Assembly (NCBI GenBank): GCA_023398335.1
Contig: JAEWSJ010000002.1
Coordinates: 10,001 to 74,000 of the forward strand
DNA length: 64,000 bases
Reading direction: 5' to 3'
Source: Bacillota bacterium
GTDB taxonomy: Bacteria; Bacillota_I; Bacilli_A; RFN20; CAG-288
Shown here: positions 16,785-24,866 of the stretch, piece after piece
Position numbering within the stretch: the first letter of the stretch is position 1
Layout of the letters: each line of letters begins with the position of its first letter
The notes under the pieces: generated by a model
Seen by the model: the letters and a program-made list of their open reading frames with translations, nothing else
Told to the model about the DNA's origin: nothing
The model's database searches: none
Made by a program: the position numbers and the translations under genes

Positions 16785-17291
16785 ATGAATAAAATAGCGA
16801 AATTTGAAAAAGTGTCTTTAAACAATTTCCTTGCTTCTTGTGAAATTAAAGGTGCTTCTTCTTTAGATATAGAAAAAATATACAATGAGATTGCTTTGCC
16901 TTCTAGAGCCACAAAAGGATCTGCTGGTTATGATTTCTACGCCCCATACGACATTACTTTACTTCCAGGTGAGACAGCAAAAGTACCAACCGGAATTAGA
17001 TGCAGAATGAATGATGACTATGTATTGTTCCTCGTCCCACGTAGCGGATTAGGATTTAAATATCGTCTTCAACTTAATAACACTGTCGGAGTTATTGATT
17101 CTGATTATTATTATTCTGACAATGAAGGTCATATATTTGCAAAAATAACTAATGATACTAACGAAAATAAAATAATTGAAATAAAAAAAGGAACAGGCTT
17201 TATTCAAGGCATATTCCTTTCATACGGTATAACTGAAGATGATTCCGCAACGACAATTCGAAATGGCGGATTTGGATCTACAACTAAGTAA
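16785..17291 (+). CDS. dut: dUTP diphosphatase
   Basis: This trimeric enzyme hydrolyses dUTP to dUMP, keeping uracil out of DNA. The 168-residue protein carries the five dUTPase motifs: GSAGYDFYA (1), PRSGLGFKY (2), GVIDSDYY (3), KGTGFIQGIF (4) and RNGGFGST (5). It opens with about 45 extra residues before motif 1. I take the ATG at 16785, because GGAGA lies nine bases upstream. A GTG at 16764 lies before that site. It has its own terminator, which overlaps the convergent glycosyltransferase gene. Confidence 0.92.
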   Translation: MNKIAKFEKVSLNNFLASCEIKGASSLDIEKIYNEIALPSRATKGSAGYDFYAPYDITLLPGETAKVPTGIRCRMNDDYVLFLVPRSGLGFKYRLQLNNTVGVIDSDYYYSDNEGHIFAKITNDTNENKIIEIKKGTGFIQGIFLSYGITEDDSATTIRNGGFGSTTK

Positions 17292-17297
17292 AACAAA

Positions 17298-18614
17298 CTA
17301 GCAAGTTAATTCAACTTGCTTTTCTTTTGCTTTATCACTTTTAAAAACATCGATAAATAATAACACTAGAGCCGCAGCGATAAATGTCGCCCCAATTCGT
17401 AAAGTGGTGTTTGCATCTAGCCAAGTAACTCCTAATAAATACCTATTATATCCCGTGATAGTGCCAAATAATCCAAGAAGTGGGATATAACATTTTTTCA
17501 TATTTAAAACAAAGTAAATAACCGCCAACATTTCTGATAAATAGAAATATCTTTCATGCATACGTGGAAGGACAAAAGGTGCTAATAATGAAAACAAATA
17601 GGCAACCTTAACTATATTTTTAACATCTAATTCAAGTTCTTTTTTATATATGAAGAACAATGTTGTTCCTAATACGAATAAAGCAAATAAAGTTGCTGCT
17701 CCTAACATCAAATCATTTTGTTCTGTTTGAACAAAGTTATTAGCAATAAACATATATATTGTTGGTGCGTTTAAAGTTAAGAAAGCATATGAACCAGATT
17801 GGTTAAAGTATATCTTCATTATTTCACCAAAGCTTCTTCCACAACAGGCAGATGGAATTGCAAAAATTATATACACTAAAGGCAACCAAAGGAAGTATCT
17901 AAACTTAACTTTTCCTCTGAGCATTAAAATTAAATAAATAGGAAGCACGAATATTGCTTGTAATTTAAACGCAAAGGAAATTCCATACATTATTAATGAG
18001 GTACGTTGATGATTACCTAGCAAGTAATAAATTGACATAAGAATAAAACACGCATAAATAGAGTCACATTGTCCCCACATTGAAGAATTTAACATTACAG
18101 TAGGTAAGAATAAAAATAATCCAGCGCCTAATATTCCATATGATTTATTCTTGGTAATCTTATAAATAATAAGATATGAATAAACCGCTGTTAATAAATC
18201 GAAAAATATCGACACGTATTTCACCGCGTGAATAAACTTTATTGATTCCGGATCAATTCTAAACAGACTAATAAAAGATAATATGTATAAATATGCCGGG
18301 GTATAGTCACCTATTGATTGACCTAGTGCGGTATATATACCTTGGTTATAAATTACTGAATACCAATTCTTAATAAATGATCTTACATCACCAGAAATAA
18401 AATCAAGCATATAACTTCTAGCAATTAATGCTAAAACAATTACAGCAATAAGATAAATATAAGTATCAACCTTCTTAAAATAATAAAGGAATTTCTCTCC
18501 GATAAACGACAAAAATTTATCAACCGCAAATGTTGATATTTTCCAATATTTACTTACTAACAAGAAAAAACATTTTATATTATTCCATATATCTTTGATA
18601 AAACTAGTTTTCAT
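17298..18614 (-). CDS. Gpi18-like (GT-C fold) mannosyltransferase
   Basis: This polytopic membrane glycosyltransferase (438 residues, about ten hydrophobic segments) uses lipid-linked sugar donors on the outer face of the membrane. The early external loop has the acidic GT-C motif region (SGDVRSFIKNWY). Central MWGQCDSIYACF is the diagnostic stretch of Gpi18/COG5542-like proteins, followed by FAFKLQAIFVLPIY and PRMHERYFY. The acceptor is unknown; surface glycan or glycolipid is plausible. It follows the MFS gene by 35 bases on the same strand, so the two may form one operon. Confidence 0.82.
   Translation of the reverse strand: MKTSFIKDIWNNIKCFFLLVSKYWKISTFAVDKFLSFIGEKFLYYFKKVDTYIYLIAVIVLALIARSYMLDFISGDVRSFIKNWYSVIYNQGIYTALGQSIGDYTPAYLYILSFISLFRIDPESIKFIHAVKYVSIFFDLLTAVYSYLIIYKITKNKSYGILGAGLFLFLPTVMLNSSMWGQCDSIYACFILMSIYYLLGNHQRTSLIMYGISFAFKLQAIFVLPIYLILMLRGKVKFRYFLWLPLVYIIFAIPSACCGRSFGEIMKIYFNQSGSYAFLTLNAPTIYMFIANNFVQTEQNDLMLGAATLFALFVLGTTLFFIYKKELELDVKNIVKVAYLFSLLAPFVLPRMHERYFYLSEMLAVIYFVLNMKKCYIPLLGLFGTITGYNRYLLGVTWLDANTTLRIGATFIAAALVLLFIDVFKSDKAKEKQVELTC
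17300..17326 (+). terminator. Terminator after dut
   Basis: Stem AGCAAGTT/AACTTGCT followed by TTTTCTTTT. The hairpin is built partly from the last codons of the convergent glycosyltransferase gene, whose stop is at 17298. Confidence 0.75.
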
Positions 18615-18649
18615 ATACTTTAGCCCCTTAATGTTAATTAATTATAACA

Positions 18650-19837
18650 TCATTGAACTTGTGAACGAAACAACTTATTTGATATATAGAAGAAGATTAA
18701 TGATAAATAAACTACACCCAGTAAAATAACAAATGATAACGAATAAGATGTACTTTTACTTATTATTGGACTAACCTGATTAATTCCTGCTTGAAATAAC
18801 TGCTGAACAGCAGCAATAACAAAGATACCCTTAGCTAAATACCTTTGACCAACTAAGCGCAATACTATATTAATATGAGCGGATAGATATGTTCCATATG
18901 TAATACCTCTAAGTAACTGAGTACTTAAATACGCATATGAATTCATATCCGGTATTGAGAAAATTATTAATCTTAACATCAAAGCAATAGTTCCTATTAG
19001 CATCATCTTAAAATAATTGAGCTTTTTACTAAAAGCCGTACACAGCACGATAGCAAAACACTCCATTAATATTGTTGCTGATGAAAAATAACCAAAGATG
19101 TCATCCGGAATTTTCAATGCTGTTGTAAAAATACTATATAAATTGTCGGTTGAACCATTAACTCCAACCATAAGAACAACAAAAATCATATAAAACACGT
19201 ATGGTTTAATCTTTAATAATGAAGAAGTCTTAATCTTTTCTTTCTTATTTTCATTAAATTCGTTATTTAATTCATTTTTATCAAATTTAATAAATAAGAA
19301 TATTGCTCCGGAAATAAGAAGTAAAGCTCCACTAAGCATAAAGTCATATTTATAAGAAAGATTACTTATGACCACCCCACCTAAAGCAGTACCGATAACA
19401 TAAGCTAAAGACCCATATAATCTTATAGAAGAATAAGTCTTCCCAACTTTGGAAGAAATATCCATTGCAAAAGTATCTAACAAATTGTAAAAGGAGTTAG
19501 AACAGAAACAGCAGACAATATCAAAAATAAGAACATAAACAAAACCGCTAACACAGCCATACGAAAAAACAAAAGAACTCTCAAGAACCGTCCAAAATAT
19601 TAGAAGCATTATATTCTTTTTCTTTGATGTAGCAAGATATGATAAGGATAAATTACCAACGACTGACATAAACGGAATTATCGCGATTAATGTTCCTAAT
19701 TCAAGAGGTGAAAAACCAAGTGAAGAAAAATATCGAGTTAAAAAATTATAGAACAATGCATCCGCAGAAAACCTGAAGAGAAACATTATTTTTAGAATAG
19801 ATAAGTTACGTTCGTTAATACTCTTTTCCATAGCCAT
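18650..19837 (-). CDS. MFS transporter
   Basis: This membrane transporter (395 residues from the chosen start) has about 12 hydrophobic segments in two halves joined by a charged loop (NELNNEFNENKKEKIKTS). The LacY/nucleoside-permease-like MFS_1_like style (FLFRFSADALFYNFLTRYF near the N-terminus; FSPLELGTL) fits, but the substrate is unknown. The longer frame could start at a TTG at 19858. I prefer ATG 19835-19837, with GGGAAAAG upstream as a weak ribosome-binding site. A structured RNA and terminator lie immediately upstream and may regulate it. Confidence 0.8.
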   Translation of the reverse strand: MAMEKSINERNLSILKIMFLFRFSADALFYNFLTRYFSSLGFSPLELGTLIAIIPFMSVVGNLSLSYLATSKKKNIMLLIFWTVLESSFVFSYGCVSGFVYVLIFDIVCCFCSNSFYNLLDTFAMDISSKVGKTYSSIRLYGSLAYVIGTALGGVVISNLSYKYDFMLSGALLLISGAIFLFIKFDKNELNNEFNENKKEKIKTSSLLKIKPYVFYMIFVVLMVGVNGSTDNLYSIFTTALKIPDDIFGYFSSATILMECFAIVLCTAFSKKLNYFKMMLIGTIALMLRLIIFSIPDMNSYAYLSTQLLRGITYGTYLSAHINIVLRLVGQRYLAKGIFVIAAVQQLFQAGINQVSPIISKSTSYSLSFVILLGVVYLSLIFFYISNKLFRSQVQ

Positions 19838-19875
19838 ATTAGTGTATACTTTTCCCAACTAAAAAGAAACAAAAT

Positions 19876-20040
19876 AAAAAAGTCTTTCGACTTTTTTTTA
19901 TATTGGAGGGGAACATAGATTTCAAAACTTACTATTCGGCTCGTCTTTGATCTACTAAGACCTTCTACGAATCATATCGTCAACGGATAGTCAACTAATG
20001 TCAGTATAGAAATCGGAACAACTGCTCTATTGTTCCCCTC
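19876..20040 (-). ncRNA. Structured RNA ending in a terminator: 6S-like RNA or attenuating leader of the MFS gene
   Basis: Minus-strand transcript closed by a perfect ten-bp stem GAGGGGAACA (20031-20040) with TGTTCCCCTC (19906-19915). Inside are GATTTC/GAAATC, an eight-bp pairing of 19931-19938 with 19984-19991, and an apical hairpin at 19943-19961. Together they form a rod with internal bulges. A terminator follows (stem AAAAAAGTC/GACTTTTTT, 19876-19898). A possible promoter (TTGCGC; TATTAT at 20045-20050) precedes. Size (about 165 nt) and rod shape recall 6S RNA. Its place just before the MFS start also fits a riboswitch or attenuator. I could not assign a family. Confidence 0.5.
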
Positions 20041-20132
20041 AACTATAATATGCCATCACTTTTATTATCGCGCAAGTCCTTTATAATAATTCTAATAATT
20101 AATAGCAAGAAATAAAACAATATAAAAAAACA

Positions 20133-20197
20133 TTGACATGCATATAACTCATAAATATAATGTAGTCAAGTAATACAAGTAGTACAGATAGTACAAA
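20133..20197 (+). promoter_or_regulatory. Consensus promoter with iterated 9-bp operator
   Basis: Perfect -35 TTGACA (20133-20138) and -10 TATAAT (20156-20161) with 17 bp spacing. The start-site region consists of head-to-tail repeats TAATACAAG, TAGTACAGA, TAGTACAAA (20171-20197), with a weaker copy before them (TAGTCAAG). Repeats at the start site suggest repression by the GntR-type regulator encoded next (autoregulation). Confidence 0.75.
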
Positions 20198-20228
20198 TTT
20201 ATTTACTTAGAAAGGTGTATGGAATCTA

Positions 20229-20585
20229 ATGAATATTACTTTGTGTAGTAAAATACCGATTTCGGAGCAAATAGCGTGTCAAATTGAAGAATTAATCAAT
20301 ATGAATATTCTGAAAGAAGATGAGAAACTTCCTTCTGTTAGAGAATTAGCAATTGAAATAAATGTCAATCCAAATACTGTTTCAAAAGCTTTCAAACTTC
20401 TCGAAGATAAAAAAATAATTTACTCTTTGCAGAAAAAAGGATACTTTGTCAGTGAAACACAGAATAAAATTTCCGTAGATAAACAAAACGAAATTAAAAA
20501 AGCAATAAATCATATTATGAATAAATTTAATCTTACTTACCAAGAACTTATTGATAATATTATGGAATTAAAAGGAGAAAAATAA
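20229..20585 (+). CDS. GntR-family regulator (YtrA subfamily)
   Basis: The 118-residue protein has the compact YtrA architecture. A winged HTH (IPISEQIACQIEELI, LPSVRELAIEINVNPNTVSKAF, LLEDKKIIYSLQKKGYFV) is followed by a short C-terminal dimerisation tail and no large effector domain. Such regulators control linked ABC transporters, and here the gene is directly followed by an ATPase (three-base gap) and a permease. A perfect promoter with a repeated operator precedes it. AGAAAGG precedes the ATG. Confidence 0.92.
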   Translation: MNITLCSKIPISEQIACQIEELINMNILKEDEKLPSVRELAIEINVNPNTVSKAFKLLEDKKIIYSLQKKGYFVSETQNKISVDKQNEIKKAINHIMNKFNLTYQELIDNIMELKGEK

Positions 20586-20588
20586 TAA

Positions 20589-21470
20589 ATGATTAAAATT
20601 AATAATCTATGTAAAACACTTGGAAATAAACAAGTAATTAATAATTTGAATCTATCTATAAACGATGGAAGTATATTTGGTCTTGTTGGTATTAATGGTG
20701 CTGGTAAATCAACATTGCTTAGATGTATCTCAGGTGTTTATAGTTTAGATGGAGGGAAAATACTAGTCGATGATAAACCAGTGTATGAGAATAATGATGT
20801 TAAGCAAAATATTCTCTTTATTGCTGACGATCCTTTCATCAATCAAAACACTACAATTAAAGATTTAAAAATATTGTTTTCTTCTTTTTATGAATTTAGC
20901 AATGAAGAATTGTATAAATATTTAAATCTCTTCCAAGTTAATATTTCAAATAAAAAACTCAATAGTTTCTCTAAAGGTATGAAGAGAAGAGTAATGCTTT
21001 CTTTTGCTCTAGCAATTCACCCTAAATATCTATTACTTGATGAAGCTTTTGATGGACTGGATCCATTAGGAAAACTACAATTCAAGAAAATAGTTAACGA
21101 ACTTGTAGAAAAATACAATATGACCGTCATCATTGCCTCTCACTCATTACGTGAACTTGAAGCCGTGTGTGATTCATTTGCAATGATGAACAATGGTAAT
21201 GTTGTTTCTTCTGGCGATGTTGATTCATCTTCTCATAACATTTACAAAGTACAAATGGCGTTTAAAGATGATGTCAATCTTGAAGATTTCAAAGAAAAAG
21301 AGATTATCAATAAAAACAAATCTCTTCACATAGTAACTTTGATAGTTAAAGCTAACAAAGATGATATTATAAAGCTCTTTGAGCATTACAATCCACTTAC
21401 CATCGATATTATCGATTTAACATTTGAAGAAATGTTTATATATGAAACGGAGGCGTTTAACCATGAATAA
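20589..21470 (+). CDS. ABC transporter ATP-binding protein
   Basis: This cytoplasmic ATPase (293 residues) drives the adjacent permease. All motifs are intact: Walker A GINGAGKS (about 36-43), signature-type FSKGMKRRV in place of LSGGQ, Walker B YLLLDEAFDGLDP, and the H-loop IIASHSLREL. FSKGMKRR is common in YtrB/CcmA-type ATPases linked to GntR/YtrA regulators. A long C-terminal portion (about residues 215-293) follows the core. The transported substrate is unknown; drug or antimicrobial-peptide defence is the common role for this operon type. Confidence 0.92.
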   Translation: MIKINNLCKTLGNKQVINNLNLSINDGSIFGLVGINGAGKSTLLRCISGVYSLDGGKILVDDKPVYENNDVKQNILFIADDPFINQNTTIKDLKILFSSFYEFSNEELYKYLNLFQVNISNKKLNSFSKGMKRRVMLSFALAIHPKYLLLDEAFDGLDPLGKLQFKKIVNELVEKYNMTVIIASHSLRELEAVCDSFAMMNNGNVVSSGDVDSSSHNIYKVQMAFKDDVNLEDFKEKEIINKNKSLHIVTLIVKANKDDIIKLFEHYNPLTIDIIDLTFEEMFIYETEAFNHE

Positions 21471-22584
21471 AAGATATTTCTCTTATTTATTTAAATCAAC
21501 AAAATCAGTAAGTGTCGTTATGCTTATTGCTTTCTTATTTATTGTTCCTTTTATTACATTGCTTATTCAACCAGGTAGTTTTATTTCCTCAGGCACACCA
21601 AATTATGCTCTTTCTGGCGCAGAGCGTTCATATAGTATCCTATCATTCGTAATATTCTTTACAGCATATTATTATCATTCTATATTCTTAAAAAAGAGAT
21701 CAGCAGATTTATATTTCTCTCTTCCTATTACAAAGAAAGAAATATCTATTACTACAATGCTGTTTAATTTTGTTCAAGTAATTAGTATTTGGACTATATC
21801 TTATTGGTTAAATGTATGTGTTTTATTATTAAAAGGTATTCCATTCGCTTATGTATATTTCTTATATTATTATTTAATTTCATTAGTACTAATTAGTTTT
21901 ACATTATCCTTTGCAAACTTTGGCTTTGCAATTGCTAACAATATGATTGACGCTCTATTCTCGTCAGCTACATTTGCCACTGCAGTTGCTGCTGTTATAT
22001 TTGTTATCACTGCAGGAATCTTAATGTTCATTGTTATTCCTTTAAATCTAAATGGTAATATACCACTGATTATTCAAGAAACAATAAACTGGCTTTTAAC
22101 ACTTCTCCCAAATAATACTTTATTACAAACTCCTATATATAAAGCTATTTCTGGCACTGAACTTAATATAGTTGATTTATCAAAAGCTATGGTCAATCTT
22201 GCACTTACTATCGCATATATTCCTTTATTTACATATTTAACAATTCACTTTAATTCCAAATTTAGATCTGAAAAAGCTGAAGAAATATCTGATAACAAGT
22301 ATGGATTGCATTCACATCTACAAATCATCGCTTTTGCTGCATTTACATTTATCGGATATGGGTTTGTTCAAACATATGATAGATCACTAACTATTACAAT
22401 TATGTTTATTGTCTTATTATCATCTATCCTTATTTATTTTGCTTTTATGTTTTCAATCAATAGAAAAATATCATTTAATAAGAAAACTATAATTCCAATG
22501 TTAATTATATTTTCTTCAAGTATGGTATACGGAATAATTCTTGGAGTAGTCTCTCGTTTCGTTTGCAATATAAGTTTATTCTAA
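21463..22584 (+). CDS. ABC-2-type membrane permease
   Basis: The 373-residue membrane protein pairs with the preceding ATPase. About eight to ten hydrophobic segments are visible, with RSADLYFSLPITKKEIS after the second, a motif shared by ABC-2 permeases of this type. I choose the ATG at 21463 because GGAGG lies just upstream and gives an eight-base overlap with the ATPase gene. An in-frame ATG at 21424 lies upstream of that site. It ends the operon, followed by a terminator. Confidence 0.85.
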   Translation: MNKRYFSYLFKSTKSVSVVMLIAFLFIVPFITLLIQPGSFISSGTPNYALSGAERSYSILSFVIFFTAYYYHSIFLKKRSADLYFSLPITKKEISITTMLFNFVQVISIWTISYWLNVCVLLLKGIPFAYVYFLYYYLISLVLISFTLSFANFGFAIANNMIDALFSSATFATAVAAVIFVITAGILMFIVIPLNLNGNIPLIIQETINWLLTLLPNNTLLQTPIYKAISGTELNIVDLSKAMVNLALTIAYIPLFTYLTIHFNSKFRSEKAEEISDNKYGLHSHLQIIAFAAFTFIGYGFVQTYDRSLTITIMFIVLLSSILIYFAFMFSINRKISFNKKTIIPMLIIFSSSMVYGIILGVVSRFVCNISLF

Positions 22585-22601
22585 TATATAAATTTTAAAT
22601 C

Positions 22602-22636
22602 AACTGCTGAACAGTAATACTGCTTAGCAGTTTTTA
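22602..22636 (+). terminator. Terminator of the GntR-ABC operon
   Basis: Stem AACTGCT/AGCAGTT with an inner CAGT/ACTG pairing, followed by five T residues. Confidence 0.8.
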
Positions 22637-22711
22637 TTATTCTAAAATAAGCATTAAATTTTGTTATTAATCACATTAATCAATAAAAAATAACAAAAGT
22701 AGTTTATCCAC

Positions 22712-22740
22712 TTGCAATTCTTTTTTAAAAGTAGTTTAAT
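22712..22740 (+). promoter_or_regulatory. Promoter of the Tyr-leader operon
   Basis: -35 TTGCAA (22712-22717) and -10 TTTAAT (22735-22740) with 17 bp spacing. The sequence AAAAGTAGTTTA appears around 22695 and again around 22728, flanking the -35, a possible operator repeat. Confidence 0.55.
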
Positions 22741-22768
22741 AGACACATACAAAGAGGAGGATAAATTT

Positions 22769-22837
22769 ATGACTACATTAAAAACAAGTATTTTTAAATC
22801 TACTTCCTATTATTACTATTATTATTGTGAAAGATAA
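22769..22837 (+). CDS. Tyrosine-rich leader peptide
   Basis: This small ORF encodes 22 residues, beginning MTTLKTSIFKSTS and continuing with six consecutive Tyr codons (TAT TAT TAC TAT TAT TAT, 22808-22825), then Cys-Glu-Arg-stop. GAGGAGG lies eight bases before the ATG, as strong as any ribosome-binding site in the window. Six Tyr in a row in a 22-codon ORF placed before alternative hairpins is the design of amino-acid leader peptides such as those of the trp and phe operons. The peptide itself probably has no function; ribosome stalling on it does. Confidence 0.85.
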   Translation: MTTLKTSIFKSTSYYYYYYCER

Positions 22838-22953
22838 CTTCTTTCAGAGTTTTTAATGGTAATAAAACTTTGGTAGAAGCTAACGCTGAATACCAAAGAT
22901 AATAAAATGTAATGATATATAACCTTGGTGTTCAGTAAACAACAAGGTTTTTT
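22828..22953 (+). promoter_or_regulatory. Transcription attenuator with alternative hairpins (Tyr-responsive)
   Basis: Visible pairings: TGAAAG (22828-22833) with CTTTCA (22841-22846); CAGAGTTTT (22845-22853) with AAAACTTTG (22864-22872); CTTTGGTA (22868-22875) with TACCAAAG (22891-22898). CTGAATACCAAAG (22886-22898) pairs with CTTGGTGTTCAG (antiterminator; 3' arm ends 22935). AACCTTG (22921-22927) pairs with CAAGGTT (22943-22949) plus a T run (terminator). Each overlaps the next, so they are mutually exclusive. Inference: stalling at Tyr codons favours CAGAGTTTT:AAAACTTTG, frees the antiterminator arm and allows read-through. Termination at the leader stop codon masks CAGAG and lets the terminator form. 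Confidence 0.75.
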
Positions 22954-22973
22954 ATTTATAGGAGGAAAAGAAA

Positions 22974-23936
22974 ATGAAAAAACTAAATTTATTATTACTA
23001 TCCGCTATGTTAATTGGTGGAATAAGCTCACTCACTTCTTGTGGTGAAAAACTAATTAATGTCGGTATCTTACAATATGCAACTCACGACGCCTTAACTG
23101 GAGCAAAAGACGGTTTCATAAGTGCTTTAAAAGAAAAAGGTTTTGAAGATGGGAAAAATATTAAAATCACAGTTCAAAATCCTGAAGGTAATACTTCAAC
23201 AATGGCCACAATGGCACGTAACCTTACATTATCATCAGATATTGTCTTCGGTATTGCGACTCCTGCTGCTTTAGCATTAAAAACCGCAATCAAAGATTAC
23301 TCTAAAGATATTCCATTATTCTTTACAGCGGTTACTGATCCAGTTGGGGCAGGCTTAGTTACTTCTTTTACAGAACACGGCAATGTCACTGGAACCTCTG
23401 ATGCTGGTCCAACTGAAAAGAACATTAGATTATTTACAAACTTTACTTCTGTTGATAAAATCGGCATCTTATGGAACACCGCTGAAACAAATTCAAATAT
23501 TCAAAAACAAGAGACTGAAGCCGCATGTACCAAATTCGATTTAGGATTTGTCGATGGTGGAATCACCGCAGCCAGTCAAATTGAATCAAAGCTTAACTCC
23601 TTTATTGCAAGCGGAGTAAAAGGAATATTCATTCCTACTGATAATATGGTCGGTGGAGCCATTGCTTCTATTAAACAAGTAGCTATCGATAATAAATTAA
23701 TAGTTGTATGCGCAGATTCCGCTGCTACTAAAAATGGTGGTTCATTAGGTTTCTCCGTTGATTACACTATTCTTGGTGAAACAACTGGATTCCAAGCAGC
23801 AAAAGTCCTTAGTTCAGAAAAGGAAGCTAAAGATATCGATGTATGCTTAGCTGCATCTTTCCCACTTGAAATAAATGAAGGATTCTTTACCGCCACAGGA
23901 ATAACAATTCCTCAGGCAATTAGAGATTTGGCATAA
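22974..23936 (+). CDS. ABC transporter substrate-binding lipoprotein (TrpX-like, ABC_sub_bind family)
   Basis: The 320-residue lipoprotein has a signal peptide and lipobox LTSC (Cys23). It belongs to the ABC_sub_bind family (COG2984), with VGILQYATHDALTGAKDGF, NPEGNTSTMATMARNL, TAVTDPVGAGLV and FIPTDNMV as family landmarks. Relatives in Firmicutes are often preceded by tryptophan or tyrosine T-boxes and are predicted to bind aromatic amino acids. Here a Tyr-codon attenuator precedes the operon, so tyrosine is the predicted ligand (inference). GGAGG lies nine bases before the ATG. Permease and ATPase follow at three-base gap and eight-base overlap. Confidence 0.88.
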   Translation: MKKLNLLLLSAMLIGGISSLTSCGEKLINVGILQYATHDALTGAKDGFISALKEKGFEDGKNIKITVQNPEGNTSTMATMARNLTLSSDIVFGIATPAALALKTAIKDYSKDIPLFFTAVTDPVGAGLVTSFTEHGNVTGTSDAGPTEKNIRLFTNFTSVDKIGILWNTAETNSNIQKQETEAACTKFDLGFVDGGITAASQIESKLNSFIASGVKGIFIPTDNMVGGAIASIKQVAIDNKLIVVCADSAATKNGGSLGFSVDYTILGETTGFQAAKVLSSEKEAKDIDVCLAASFPLEINEGFFTATGITIPQAIRDLA

Positions 23937-23939
23937 AAA

Positions 23940-24866
23940 ATGAATTGGAATTATATATTTTATTTCTTGGGAACCGATGTATTCCTTCAAGCCTTTATAT
24001 GGACCATCTTTGCTCTTGGAGTTTATATTGCTTATCGAATTCTTGATGTTGCTGACTTATCAGTCGAAAGCGTTTTTCCATTTGCGGCGATCATGTCTAT
24101 CTTATTAGTTAATAACTCAGTTGATCCGTTATTAAGCATTATTATTTCTACGTTATTAGCAATGATTTGTGGGATTATCAATGCCTTATTGCACGTTGCG
24201 TTAAAAATACCTTCATTACTATCAGGAATTATTGTGATGATTGGTTTGTATTCAATAAATGTTGTTCTTTGTGCAGGAAATATCTCTGTCTCTGACGGAG
24301 TTCCAACAATAATAACTTATCTAAATTACATATTTAAAAATGGAATAGTTACAAAGATATTTACCGCACTCCTATTCTTAGTTCTATCCGTGTTTGCAAT
24401 CTACTGGTTCTTTGGAACCGAACTTGGTTTATCCTTAAGAGCTGCCGGTAAAAACAAAACTATGTCTCGCGCTCTCGGAATTAACACCTCTTCTCGCTAT
24501 ATCTTAGGAATGGTAATAGCGACGATGTTTATCGGTCTAGCTGGAGCGTTATATGGCCAAATAACCACTCACGTTAATACGGAAGATGGAAAAGGTGCTA
24601 TCGTTATTGGCCTAGCAATTATTTTCTTAGGTGAAGTAATATTTGGTAAGCGTTCATTCAAAATTAGTTTGTTATCCATCGCAGTCGGTGGCTTAATTTA
24701 CTGGTTAATCATGGATGTTATCAGCATTATTCCAGGCTTCGATTCAAGATTTACCTTATTAGTTCAAGCCTTATTTATTGCTATTGTAGTGTCAATTCCT
24801 CATTTAAAAAAAGTGATTGGTAATTATCTTAAAGCTCATAAAAAGGAGGTAGTACAAAATGATTAA
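23940..24866 (+). CDS. ABC transporter permease (TrpY-like)
   Basis: The 308-residue inner-membrane subunit has about eight to nine hydrophobic segments and belongs to the branched-chain amino-acid-type permease superfamily (COG4120). It has SVESVFPFAAIMS near the N-terminus and the coupling-loop region GLSLRAAGKNKTMSRALGI. It starts three bases after the binding-protein gene and overlaps the ATPase gene by eight bases, so the three subunits are translated together. Confidence 0.88.
   Translation: MNWNYIFYFLGTDVFLQAFIWTIFALGVYIAYRILDVADLSVESVFPFAAIMSILLVNNSVDPLLSIIISTLLAMICGIINALLHVALKIPSLLSGIIVMIGLYSINVVLCAGNISVSDGVPTIITYLNYIFKNGIVTKIFTALLFLVLSVFAIYWFFGTELGLSLRAAGKNKTMSRALGINTSSRYILGMVIATMFIGLAGALYGQITTHVNTEDGKGAIVIGLAIIFLGEVIFGKRSFKISLLSIAVGGLIYWLIMDVISIIPGFDSRFTLLVQALFIAIVVSIPHLKKVIGNYLKAHKKEVVQND

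Noticed and set aside
19876..20040. T-box leader for the MFS gene
   Set aside because: No AG-bulge or TGGnACC antiterminator motif seen.
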